Shown in pieces: positions 41,342 through 49,402 of a stretch of DNA of 64,000 nt. A program made the translations under genes and the position numbers. Where the stretch lies: assembly GCF_003201595.1 (NCBI RefSeq), contig NZ_QJJS01000006.1, positions 124,001-188,000 of the forward strand, written 5' to 3'. This DNA is from Sphaerotilus hippei (lineage in GTDB: Bacteria > Pseudomonadota > Gammaproteobacteria > Burkholderiales > Burkholderiaceae_C). Under the pieces are notes generated by a model that was given only the letters and a program-made list of their open reading frames with translations, was not told where the DNA came from and did not search any database. The number at the start of each line of letters is the position of its first letter. Positions within the stretch are counted from its first letter, which is position 1.

Positions 41342-42175
41342 GTGAGTGCCCTGCCGAGCCGCCAGCCGACATCGCGCTGGCCGCTGCCCCCCCTGCTGCA
41401 ATGGAGCGCGCTGTGCCACCTCGGTGCCGTGGCGTGGCCGGCCCTGCGTCCGCAGGACTGGCCCTGGGCGCTCGCCCTGCTGGGGGCCAACCACGCGCTG
41501 CTGACCGCCACCGGCCTGTGGCCGCGCTCGACCTGGCTGGGGGCCAACGTCACCCGCCTGCCAGCCGCCTCGGCGGCCCGCCGCGAGATCGCGCTGACCC
41601 TCGACGACGGGCCGGACCCCGAGGTGACTCCGGCGGTGCTCGACCTGCTCGACCGGGCCGGCGCCCGTGCGACCTTCTTCTGCATCGGCCGCCAGGCGAT
41701 GGCCCACCCGCAGCTGCTGCGCGAGATCGTGGTGCGTGGCCACAGCGTGCAGAACCACAGCCTGCGCCACGACCACCGGTTCTCGCTCAGCGGCCCGGGC
41801 GCCTTCCGGCGCGAGGTCGAGGCCGGCCAGCAGGCGCTGCAGGGCCTGACCGGCGTGCGGCCGACCTGTTTCCGTGCGCCGGCCGGCCTGCGCAATCCTT
41901 TCCTGGCGCCGGTGCTGCACCGGCTGGGCCTGCACCTGGTGAGCTGGACCCGGCGCGGCTACGACACCCGCGAGGCCGATCCGGCGCGGGTGCTGCAGCG
42001 CCTGAGCCGCGGCCTGGCCGCCGGCGACATCCTGCTGCTGCACGACGGCCATGCGGCCCGCACGGCGTCGGGCCGCCCCGTGGTGCTGGAGGTGCTGCCG
42101 GCGCTGCTGGCGCGCTGCCAGGCCGACGGCCTGCGCCTGGTGACCCTGCCCGAGGCCCTGCAAGAGGGCCCGTGA
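41342..42175 (+). CDS. Polysaccharide deacetylase family protein
   Basis: This 277-residue protein has a NodB homology domain after an N-terminal membrane region (about residues 15-60). The metal and catalytic motif is LTLDDGPDP (85-93), the histidine motif is HSVQNHSLRHDH (134-145), and a C-terminal LLLHDGH completes the active site. It would remove acetyl or similar groups from an amino sugar or a related ester at the membrane. It is not a standard member of the E. coli aryl polyene set. Its place inside the operon suggests that it trims a sugar or lipid anchor, which is speculation. Confidence 0.87.
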   Translation: MSALPSRQPTSRWPLPPLLQWSALCHLGAVAWPALRPQDWPWALALLGANHALLTATGLWPRSTWLGANVTRLPAASAARREIALTLDDGPDPEVTPAVLDLLDRAGARATFFCIGRQAMAHPQLLREIVVRGHSVQNHSLRHDHRFSLSGPGAFRREVEAGQQALQGLTGVRPTCFRAPAGLRNPFLAPVLHRLGLHLVSWTRRGYDTREADPARVLQRLSRGLAAGDILLLHDGHAARTASGRPVVLEVLPALLARCQADGLRLVTLPEALQEGP

Positions 42176-42194
42176 CTTCGAGACGACTGCCTTC

Positions 42195-42965
42195 ATGACG
42201 ACGACCGCCACCGCTGCCACCGACGATCGACAGGCCTGGAGCCGCCTGATCGACGGCGCCAGTGCGCCCTACCGCAGCGCCGGGCGTTTTGCCTGGCACT
42301 TCGCCCGCGGCAAGCTGGGCATGGACCCGGTGTTCCGCCACCTGCTGGCCCGGGGCCTGATCCCGCCGGGCGCGCGGGTGCTCGACATCGGCTGCGGCCA
42401 GGGGCTGCTGGCCAGCCTGCTGCGGGCGGTCGGCCCGGTGGCCGGGCAGGGCGGCTGGCCCGCCGGCTGGGCGGCCGCGCCCACGGGCTGCAAGGTCACC
42501 GGCATCGAGCTGATGGCCAGCGACGTCGAGCGGGCCCGCGCTGCGCTGGGCGTGCGCTCGCCCGACGCCCGTTTTGTCTGCGCCGACATGCGCGAGGCCG
42601 ACTTTCCCGACTGCGAGGCGGTGGTCATCCTCGACGTGCTGCACTACATCGACCCGGCCGCGCAGGACCGCGTGCTCGCCCGGGTGCACGCCGCGCTGCG
42701 GCCCGGCGGCTTGCTGCTGCTGCGGGTGGGCGACGCGGCCGCGCCGCGCGGCTTCGCCATCAGCCAGTGGGTCGACCGCGTCGTCACCCGCGTGCGCGGC
42801 CACCGGGCGCCGCCGACCCACGGCCGGCCGCTGGGCGCCTGGATCGACGCCCTGCGCCAGCTCGGCTTCACGGTCGAGCCCCGGCCGATGAGCCAGGGCA
42901 CGCCGTTCGCGAACGTGCTGCTGGTGGCCCGGCGCGGCGCGGCCGCGGCAGGGGGCGCGCGATGA
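42195..42965 (+). CDS. Class I SAM-dependent methyltransferase
   Basis: This 256-residue methyltransferase has the motif RVLDIGCGQGLLASLL (61-76), then VTGIELMASDVERARAAL, CADMREADFPDCEAVVILDVLHYI and LRPGGLLLLRV. A glycine/tryptophan-rich insert (about residues 84-97) splits the first and second strands. In the cluster it could methylate the aryl ring, a phenol oxygen or a carboxylate of the pigment. It lies 19 bases after the deacetylase gene, and its stop overlaps the ketosynthase start as ATGA. Confidence 0.85.
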   Translation: MTTTATAATDDRQAWSRLIDGASAPYRSAGRFAWHFARGKLGMDPVFRHLLARGLIPPGARVLDIGCGQGLLASLLRAVGPVAGQGGWPAGWAAAPTGCKVTGIELMASDVERARAALGVRSPDARFVCADMREADFPDCEAVVILDVLHYIDPAAQDRVLARVHAALRPGGLLLLRVGDAAAPRGFAISQWVDRVVTRVRGHRAPPTHGRPLGAWIDALRQLGFTVEPRPMSQGTPFANVLLVARRGAAAAGGAR

Positions 42966-44158
42966 ACCCGTGTCCCGTGACCCCGGTGGCGGTGACGCAC
43001 GCCACGCTCAGCACCGCGCTGGGCGCCGGCAACGCGGCCACGCTCGCCGCGATCGAGGCCGGCCGGACCGGCCTGGCGCCGTGCCGCTTCGAGGACGTCG
43101 TGCTGCCCGGCTGGATCGGCGAGGTCGAGGGCGTGGAGGCGGTGCGCCTGCCCGAGGCCCTGGCCCGCCACGACTGCCGCAACCACCGGCTCGCCTGGCT
43201 CGGCCTGCAGCAGGACGGTTTCATCGACGCGGTGCACGCGGCCCGCCAGCGCTGGGGCGCCCACCGGGTCGCCGTGCTGCTGGGCACCAGCACCTCGGGC
43301 ATCCTGCAGACCGAACACGCCTACCGCCACCGCGGGCCGGCGGGCGAGCTGCCGGCCGACTTCCGTTATGCCCAGACGCACAACACCTTCTCGCTGGCCG
43401 GCTTCGTCGCCGAGGCGCTGCAGCTGGGCGGCCCGGCCTGGGTGGTGTCGACCGCCTGCTCGTCGAGCGCCAAGGTGTTCGCCTCGGCCGCACGGCTGAT
43501 CGAGGCGGGCTGGGTCGACGCGGCGCTGGTCGGCGGGGTCGACAGCATGTGCCTGACCACGCTCTACGGCTTCAACTCGCTGGAGCTGTTCTCGCCCGAG
43601 ATCTGCCGGCCCTGGGACGCCCGGCGCCAGGGCCTGTCGCTGGGCGAGGCGGCGGCCTATGCGCTGCTGCAGCGCGACAGCGCCCCCTCGGCCGGCTGGC
43701 TGCTGGGGGCCGGCGAGAGCAACGACGGCCACCACATGAGCTCGCCCCACCCCGAAGGGCTGGGCGCGATCATGGCCATCCGCCAGGCGCTGGCGCAGGC
43801 CGGGCTGGCGCCCGCGCAGATCGACTACATCAACCTGCACGGCACGGCCACGCCCAACAACGACAGCGCCGAGGACCGCGCGGTGAGCGCCGTGTTCGGC
43901 TGCACCGTGCCCTGCAGCTCGACCAAGGGCGCGACCGGCCACACGCTGGGCGCGGCCGGGGCGGTCGAGGCCGCGATCAGCCTGCTGGCGCTGCAGCAGG
44001 GCCTGATGCCCGGCGGCCTGAACCGGCGCGAGCCGGATCCGGCGCTGAGCCTGGACTACCTCGACCACAACCGCCGTGCGCCGCTGCGCCATGTGCTGAG
44101 CAATTCCTTCGGCTTCGGCGGCTCCAACGCCAGCCTCGTGTTCGGAGCCTCGTCATGA
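42962..44158 (+). CDS. Beta-ketoacyl-ACP synthase (ApeO-like ketosynthase)
   Basis: This 398-residue condensing enzyme has the complete catalytic triad: nucleophile C166 in STACSSSAKVF, H293 in NLHGTATPNND and H327 in KGATGHTLGAAG, with a conserved lysine at 322. It would extend the polyene with malonyl units. The next gene encodes a degenerate ketosynthase that is probably its chain-length partner, as in the ApeO/ApeC pair. Overlaps with both neighbours indicate strict coexpression. Confidence 0.92.
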   Translation: MNPCPVTPVAVTHATLSTALGAGNAATLAAIEAGRTGLAPCRFEDVVLPGWIGEVEGVEAVRLPEALARHDCRNHRLAWLGLQQDGFIDAVHAARQRWGAHRVAVLLGTSTSGILQTEHAYRHRGPAGELPADFRYAQTHNTFSLAGFVAEALQLGGPAWVVSTACSSSAKVFASAARLIEAGWVDAALVGGVDSMCLTTLYGFNSLELFSPEICRPWDARRQGLSLGEAAAYALLQRDSAPSAGWLLGAGESNDGHHMSSPHPEGLGAIMAIRQALAQAGLAPAQIDYINLHGTATPNNDSAEDRAVSAVFGCTVPCSSTKGATGHTLGAAGAVEAAISLLALQQGLMPGGLNRREPDPALSLDYLDHNRRAPLRHVLSNSFGFGGSNASLVFGASS

Positions 44159-44988
44159 CCGGGATCACGCTGTACCTGCAGGGCGTCGGGCTGCTGGGCC
44201 CGGGCCTGGAGGGCTGGGCCGAGGCGGCACCGGTGCTGCGCGGCGAGCAGGCCGCCCGCCCCGCCGCGACGGTGGTGCCGCCGCCGCAGCGCCTGCCGCC
44301 GGCCGAGCGCCGCCGGGCCGGTGCGGCCATCCGGATCGCGATGGCGGTGGCCGATGCCGCCTGTGCCGACGCCGGCATCGACCCGGCGCTGCTGGCCACG
44401 GTCTTCACGTCCTCCAGCGGCGACGGCGCCAACTGCCACGCGCTGTGCGAGGCGCTGGCCGGTGCCGACCGCCTGCTGTCGCCCACCCGCTTCACCAACT
44501 CGGTCCACAACGCCGCGGCGGGCTACTGGCACATCGCCGTGGGCAGTCGCGCCGCGTCGACCAGCGTCTGCGGCTTCGACGCCAGCTTCGGTGCCGGCCT
44601 GGTCGAGGCGGTGATGCAGGTCGGCGCGCAGCAGCAGCAGCTGCTGCTGGTCGCCAGCGACACGCCTTACCCCGAGCCGCTGCACGCCACCCGGCCGCTG
44701 CCCGATGCGCTGGGCGTCGCGCTGGTGCTGACGCCTCAGCCCGGTCCGGCCACACAGGCCCGGCTGGGCATCGAGCTGCAGCCGGCCGGCTCGACCGGCC
44801 CCGTCACCCCCTGTGCCGACGCCGCCCTCGAGCGCCTGCGCCAGGCGCTGCCCGCCGCCCAGGCGCTGCCGCTGCTGGCAGCGCTCGCGCGGGCCCGGGC
44901 CGGATCGCCCGGCCCGCACACGGTGGTGATCGGCTGCCGGCCCGACCTGCGGCTGGTGCTCACGCTCGAGACCGGAGCGGCGGCGTGA
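44155..44988 (+). CDS. Ketosynthase-like chain-length factor (ApeC-like)
   Basis: This 277-residue protein has only the N-terminal half of the ketosynthase fold (the Ketoacyl-synt_2 type). The nucleophile elbow TACSSS of the real ketosynthase is replaced by TSVCGFDASF near residues 136-145, and both catalytic histidine blocks are absent. This is the form of the chain-length factor in aryl polyene synthases, which pairs with the active ketosynthase and sets the number of extensions. Its ATG overlaps the ketosynthase stop, favouring a 1:1 complex. Confidence 0.85.
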   Translation: MTGITLYLQGVGLLGPGLEGWAEAAPVLRGEQAARPAATVVPPPQRLPPAERRRAGAAIRIAMAVADAACADAGIDPALLATVFTSSSGDGANCHALCEALAGADRLLSPTRFTNSVHNAAAGYWHIAVGSRAASTSVCGFDASFGAGLVEAVMQVGAQQQQLLLVASDTPYPEPLHATRPLPDALGVALVLTPQPGPATQARLGIELQPAGSTGPVTPCADAALERLRQALPAAQALPLLAALARARAGSPGPHTVVIGCRPDLRLVLTLETGAAA

Positions 44989-45515
44989 GCGTTCCGACGA
45001 GCGGCCTGACGAGCGGCCCGGCCGACGCCTTCGTGCCCGCCACGCTGGACCACGCCGGCCTCGCGGCGCTGATCCCGCACGCGGGCCGCATGTGCCTGCT
45101 CGATTCGATGCAGGCCTGGGACACGGGCCGCATCCGCTGCCGGGTGACCGGCCACACCGCCCCCGACCATCCGCTGCGCAGTGCCGGCGGCCTGCTCGCG
45201 GCGGCGGCGATCGAATGTGCCGCCCAGGCGATGGCGCTGCACGGCGCGCTGCTGGCCCGCCAGGCCGGGGGCACCGCGAGCCCCGGCTACCTGGCGAGCG
45301 CGCGGGGCGTGACGCTGCACCGCCTGCGGCTCGACGACCTGGCTGGCCCGCTCGACGTGGTGGCCGAACGCCAGGCCGGCGATGCCCGCCAGATCCTCTA
45401 TGCCTTCAGCGTGAGCCACCAGGGTGAGCCGATCGCCGAAGGCCGCGCGGCGGTGGTGCTCGACGCGCTGCCCCCCGCACTGAACTCCACCCCGGACCCC
45501 GTTTGCGCACCATGA
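44985..45515 (+). CDS. Hotdog-fold 3-hydroxyacyl-ACP dehydratase (ApeP-like)
   Basis: This 176-residue hotdog protein has the motif LIPHAGRMCLLDSMQAWD with H32 as likely catalytic residue, followed by the helix AAAAIECAAQAMALHGALLA. This pattern is that of ApeP, which acts with ApeI as a heteromeric dehydratase in aryl polyene synthesis. It begins with GTG overlapping the chain-length factor stop, and its own stop overlaps the ketoreductase ATG. Confidence 0.85.
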   Translation: MSVPTSGLTSGPADAFVPATLDHAGLAALIPHAGRMCLLDSMQAWDTGRIRCRVTGHTAPDHPLRSAGGLLAAAAIECAAQAMALHGALLARQAGGTASPGYLASARGVTLHRLRLDDLAGPLDVVAERQAGDARQILYAFSVSHQGEPIAEGRAAVVLDALPPALNSTPDPVCAP

Positions 45516-46243
45516 CCGAACCCCTCCAGCGTGCCCTCGTCACCGGGGGCAGCGGTGAACTGGGCGGCGCGATCGCGCGCCGCCTGGCCCGCGACGGCCT
45601 GCACGTCATCGTGCACGCCAATGCCCGGCTCGATGCCGCCCAGGCCGTCGTGGCCGACATCGGCGCCGCCGGCGGCCGCGCCGAGGCGGTCGCCTTCGAC
45701 GTCACCGACCGGGCGGCCTGCGCCGCCGCGCTCGAGCGCCTGCTGGCCGACGGCCCGATCCAGGTGCTGGTCAACAACGCCGGCATCCACGATGACGCGG
45801 TCTTTCCTGGCATGCGGGGCGAGCAGTGGGACCGGGTCGTCGACGTCTCGCTCCACGGTTTCTTCAACATCACCCAGCCGCTGACGATGCCGATGATCCG
45901 CACCCGCCGCGGCCGCATCATCAGCATCAGCTCGGTGGCGGCGGTCGCCGGCAACCGTGGCCAGGTCAACTACGCCGCGGCCAAGGGCGCGCTGCACGGC
46001 GCGACGAAGTCGCTGTCGCTCGAGCTGGCCAGCCGAGGCATCACCGTCAACGTGGTGGCGCCCGGCATCATCGCCTCGCCGATGGCCGCCGCCACGTTCG
46101 ACGACCAGGCCATCGCGCGGATCGTGCCTGCCCGCCGCGCCGGCACGCCCGACGAGGTGGCCGCGCTGGTGTCCTTCCTGGCCGGGCCCGAGGCGGGCTA
46201 CATCACCGGCCAGGTCATCTCCATCAACGGCGGCATGATCTGA
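45512..46243 (+). CDS. 3-oxoacyl-ACP reductase (FabG/ApeQ-like)
   Basis: This 243-residue short-chain dehydrogenase would reduce the beta-keto group after each extension, using NADPH. It has the cofactor motif TGGSGELG (11-18), NNAG (88-91), and the catalytic Ser141, Tyr154 and Lys158 in SSVAAVAGNRGQVNYAAAKGA. The C-terminal ITGQVISINGGMI is typical of FabG. The ATG overlaps the dehydratase stop, and the stop shares one base with the start of the antiporter gene. Confidence 0.93.
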   Translation: MTEPLQRALVTGGSGELGGAIARRLARDGLHVIVHANARLDAAQAVVADIGAAGGRAEAVAFDVTDRAACAAALERLLADGPIQVLVNNAGIHDDAVFPGMRGEQWDRVVDVSLHGFFNITQPLTMPMIRTRRGRIISISSVAAVAGNRGQVNYAAAKGALHGATKSLSLELASRGITVNVVAPGIIASPMAAATFDDQAIARIVPARRAGTPDEVAALVSFLAGPEAGYITGQVISINGGMI

Positions 46244-47610
46244 TGGGCAGCGACCCGAGCCTGGTGGTCAGCGCGGCCCAGGCCGCCTCGTCGGCCGCCC
46301 GCGTGGCGGGGGTGCACGCGAGCGAGCACCTGCTGTTCGCCACGCTGGTGCAGCTGGTGATCATCGTGCTGGGTGGCCGCCTGGGCGGGGTGCTGGCCCG
46401 GCGCCTGGGCCAGTCGGCGGCGGTGGGCGAGATCGTCATGGGCCTGCTGCTCGGACCGTCGCTGTTCGGCCTGCTGGCGCCCGAGCTGTTCGCCGCGGTG
46501 TTCCGCTCCACGCCGCCGCAGACGCTGACCATGCTCTCGCAGATCGGCCTGCTGCTGCTGATGTTCCAGATCGGTCTGGAGTTCGACTTCGCCCACCTGG
46601 GCGAGCGCCGCAACCGCCACGTGGTGTGGTGGGTCGCCGCGGCCGGGCTGGTCGCGCCCTTCGGCCTGGGCCTGCTGTTCGCGTGGTGGCTGCCGCCGGC
46701 CTACCTGACCGAGGCGCCCCGGCTGGCGTTCGCGCTGTTCGTGGCCACCGCGTTCTCCATCACCGCGCTGCCCATCCTCGGGCGCATCCTGATGGAGTTC
46801 CGGCTGAGCCGCACGCCGCTGGGCGTCATCACGATCAGCGCCGCGGCGATCAACGACGTGGTCGGCTGGCTGCTGCTGGCGATGGTCACCGCGCTGAGCA
46901 CCGCGGCCTTCTCGCTGCGCGACTTTGCCGTGGAGGTGGCGCTGGTGCTGGCCTTCGGCGCGCTGTCGTGGTGGGTGATCCGCCCGCCGCTGGAGCGTTT
47001 CGTGGCCTGGCGGCTGGGCCGGGGCGAGGCCGCGGCCGGTGGCGGCGCCGGCCCGGCGACGCTCGACCCGACGCTGATGGGCGTGATCATCGCCGTGATC
47101 TTCCTGATGGGCATGGCCACCTTCCAGCTCGGCATCTTCGCCATCTTCGGCGGGTTCATGGCCGGCGTGCTGCTGCACCGCCAGCGCGACTTCGCGCTGG
47201 CCTGGCAGGAGCGCGTGGGCAGCTTCGTGCAGGTCTTCTTCCTGCCGATCTTCTTCACCTACACCGGCCTGCGCACCGACGTGGGGTCGCTGGGCAGCGC
47301 GTCGGCCTGGGGCTGGTGCGCGCTGCTGATCACGCTGGCCACGCTCGGCAAGTTCGGCGCCTGCTGGCTGGCCGCCCGCGTGGCCGGCCTGTCCGGCCCG
47401 GCCGCGCGGCTGGTGGGCATCCTGATGAACACCCGCGCGCTGATGGAGCTGATCATCATCAACGTCGGCTACGACCTGGGCGTCATCGGCCGCGAGGTCT
47501 TCACGATGCTGGTGCTGATGGCGGTCTTCTCGACCCTGGTGACCACGCCGCTGCTGCGCCGCTGGCTGCCGGGGCTGCGGGGCGACGCGGTGCTGGCGGG
47601 CGCGCCCTGA
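46243..47610 (+). CDS. CPA2-family cation:proton antiporter
   Basis: This 455-residue membrane protein belongs to the CPA2/KefB-like exchangers, with about twelve or thirteen helices, the conserved ALFVATAFSITALPILGRIL region near residue 165-185 and NTRALMELIIINVGYDLG near 395-412. It lacks the C-terminal nucleotide-binding domain of KefB/KefC. It starts in a TGATG overlap with the ketoreductase gene, so it is in the polyene operon. It might balance protons used by the MMPL exporter or protect membranes during pigment assembly; neither is shown. It ends the plus-strand operon. Confidence 0.87.
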   Translation: MGSDPSLVVSAAQAASSAARVAGVHASEHLLFATLVQLVIIVLGGRLGGVLARRLGQSAAVGEIVMGLLLGPSLFGLLAPELFAAVFRSTPPQTLTMLSQIGLLLLMFQIGLEFDFAHLGERRNRHVVWWVAAAGLVAPFGLGLLFAWWLPPAYLTEAPRLAFALFVATAFSITALPILGRILMEFRLSRTPLGVITISAAAINDVVGWLLLAMVTALSTAAFSLRDFAVEVALVLAFGALSWWVIRPPLERFVAWRLGRGEAAAGGGAGPATLDPTLMGVIIAVIFLMGMATFQLGIFAIFGGFMAGVLLHRQRDFALAWQERVGSFVQVFFLPIFFTYTGLRTDVGSLGSASAWGWCALLITLATLGKFGACWLAARVAGLSGPAARLVGILMNTRALMELIIINVGYDLGVIGREVFTMLVLMAVFSTLVTTPLLRRWLPGLRGDAVLAGAP

Positions 47611-47628
47611 GGCACCGCCCCGGCCTCA

Positions 47629-48294
47629 TCAACCCCACAGGTCCAGCGGCGGATCGGCGGCGATCGCGCGCAGCAGGTCGCTGCGGCTCACCAGGCCGAT
47701 CACCGCGCCCTGCTCGTCGGTGACCACCAGCGCGGGCAGGTCGCTGTCGAGCAGCGCGCTGGCGACCCGGCGCAGGTCGGTGTCGGCCGCCGCGGCGGGC
47801 ACGGGGGTGTGCATCACCGCGGCCACGGGCTGGCGGGCGAGGGTGCGCAGGGCGGCCTGCGCCGTGTCGTCCAGCGGCCGCCAGGGCTCGGGCAGCAGGT
47901 CGGCCCGGCTCACCAGCCCGACCAGCCGCGCCCGGGCGTCGACCACCGGGGCCTGGCCGATGTGGTGGTCGTGCAGCAGCCGCCAGGCGTCGGGCAGCGC
48001 CAGGTCGGCGGGCACGGTCAGCACCCGGCGGGTCATGACCTGGTCGGCGCGCGACAGCGGCTGTCGCCCGGGGGCGGCCTGCTGCTGGCGGGCATAGGCG
48101 GCCAGCGCCGGGGGCAGGGCGGCGGGCGGATGCGGCTCGCCCTCGCGCAGGTCACGCGCGGGCGAGCTGTCGCCTTCGGCCTCGACCGGGCGGATGGCCG
48201 GCGTGCGGCCGGCGGCCTGCACGGGCAGGTGGTCCCGCAGCTGCTCGAGCGTGCCGGTGAACAGCCGGCCGGCGGTGCCGTAGACCATGAACAT
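47629..48294 (-). CDS. CBS-domain pair protein
   Basis: This 221-residue protein has an N-terminal segment beginning MFMVYGTAGRLFTGTLEQLRDHLPV, a proline-rich linker, and two CBS motifs (about residues 85-145 and 155-215; for example VMTRRVLTVPADLALPDAW and PALVVTDEQGAVIGLVSRSDLL). CBS pairs bind adenosyl nucleotides and regulate partners. It sits at the convergence of the two polyene operons, 18 bases from the antiporter stop. It is the last gene of the minus-strand run. A link to the pigment is unproven. Confidence 0.85.
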   Translation of the reverse strand: MFMVYGTAGRLFTGTLEQLRDHLPVQAAGRTPAIRPVEAEGDSSPARDLREGEPHPPAALPPALAAYARQQQAAPGRQPLSRADQVMTRRVLTVPADLALPDAWRLLHDHHIGQAPVVDARARLVGLVSRADLLPEPWRPLDDTAQAALRTLARQPVAAVMHTPVPAAAADTDLRRVASALLDSDLPALVVTDEQGAVIGLVSRSDLLRAIAADPPLDLWG

Positions 48295-48319
48295 GGGGCG
48301 AGCCTTCCGTGCGGCGGGT

Positions 48320-49294
48320 TCAGATCGGCGTGGCCGGGGCGGCCGCCCGGCCTCGCCAGGCGTCCTCGCCGACCTCGTCGGCGCTCCAGCCGCGGTTGAT
48401 GTCCAGGCCGGTGAGCCGCCAGTCGTGCACCGGCAGGCCGGGGATGGGCCGCAGCAGGCGCTCGTGGAAGCGGGTGGGCCAGCGCACGCCATGGCGTTCG
48501 ATGAAGCCGAAGGTATCGACCTCGGCGATGGCGCCGCGGGTCGATGCCAGGCCTTCGAGCGAGAAGCGCACCCGGCGCATCAGCCGCTCGTGCCGGTCGA
48601 TGAACAGCAGCAGCGTGTCGGCGTCGCTGCGCCCGAGCCCTGGCGCCAGGCGCACCCGCAGGCGGTCGCACAGGCGCTCGTCGATGCGCTCCTCGCCGTC
48701 GAGCGCCAGGCCCAGGCCGTCGCGGCCCTGCAGCGCCAGCGGGCCCAGCAGGAAGAGCCGGTAGCCGTCGGCCACCAGGGCTGCGGCGTCCAGCCGGGCC
48801 GGGTCGTCGCTGGCCTGACCGTTGAAGCGGACCTGCACCGTGCCGCCCTCGGTGGCCACCAGCCCGGCGCTGCCACCGCGCCGCAGCACCTGCTTGCGGC
48901 CGCCCGGGCCGCGGTGCTGCTGGGCGATCAGGCCGGCGGCCGGCAGCAGGCGCTCCTCGGAGCGCTGCCGGAAGGCGGCATCGACCAGCTCGGGCTGCAG
49001 CGTGTCGAGCAGCAGCCCCCACTCGCCGCGGTAGCTGACGTTCAGGTCGCTGACCGCCTGCCAGCCGGCCAGGCCGTGGGCCCGGGCGCTGTCGAGCAGC
49101 AGCTCGGCGGCCTCGGGATCGGCGCTGGCACCGGCCGGCAGTGCGGGCAGCGGCTGCAGCGCCGGCAGCGCGCAGCCGCCCAGTCCGGCGGCGACCAGCG
49201 CCGCCAGGCCTCCCAGCGCCCGGCGGCGCCCGCCCGGGGCGTGGGTGTCGGCGTGCCGGTGGCGGGGCGTTCGGGGCGGTGGCGTCGGGTGCAT
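48320..49294 (-). CDS. Outer-membrane-type lipoprotein of unknown function
   Basis: This 324-residue protein has a twin-arginine-like start (GGRRRALGGLAALVAAGLGGC) and a lipobox with Cys at the end of the helix, so it is probably a lipoprotein. The mature part looks beta-rich with segments such as VSDLNVSYRGEWG, VQVRFNGQ and LLLFIDRHERLMRRVRFSLEG, reminiscent of LolA/LolB-like lipid-binding folds. I do not recognise a named family. It follows the glycosyltransferase gene on the same strand after 108 bases, so it may help to mount the pigment in the outer membrane. ATG 49294 is given; a TTG 15 bases upstream is possible. Confidence 0.7.
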   Translation of the reverse strand: MHPTPPPRTPRHRHADTHAPGGRRRALGGLAALVAAGLGGCALPALQPLPALPAGASADPEAAELLLDSARAHGLAGWQAVSDLNVSYRGEWGLLLDTLQPELVDAAFRQRSEERLLPAAGLIAQQHRGPGGRKQVLRRGGSAGLVATEGGTVQVRFNGQASDDPARLDAAALVADGYRLFLLGPLALQGRDGLGLALDGEERIDERLCDRLRVRLAPGLGRSDADTLLLFIDRHERLMRRVRFSLEGLASTRGAIAEVDTFGFIERHGVRWPTRFHERLLRPIPGLPVHDWRLTGLDINRGWSADEVGEDAWRGRAAAPATPI

Positions 49295-49402
49295 GTCGGG
49301 CCCAGGCAACAGGATGCACCGCAGTGTGCCTGCTCGGCACGCGGGTGCACAGCGGTCGGGCCTGCCCGCCGGGTGCAGCCCGTCACGGCCGCTGGCGCGG
49401 CT

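Noticed and set aside
41325..41345. Seven-codon open frame starting GTG just before the deacetylase gene, ending across its start
   Set aside because: It is too short to support as a leader peptide. It has no regulatory codon run and arises easily by chance.
37889..42220. Very long open frame (1443 codons) on the minus strand
   Set aside because: It is antisense to LpxL-like, LolA-like, MMPL and deacetylase genes that have clear motifs. Its translation is His/Gln/Arg-rich, the usual mirror of high-GC coding sequence.
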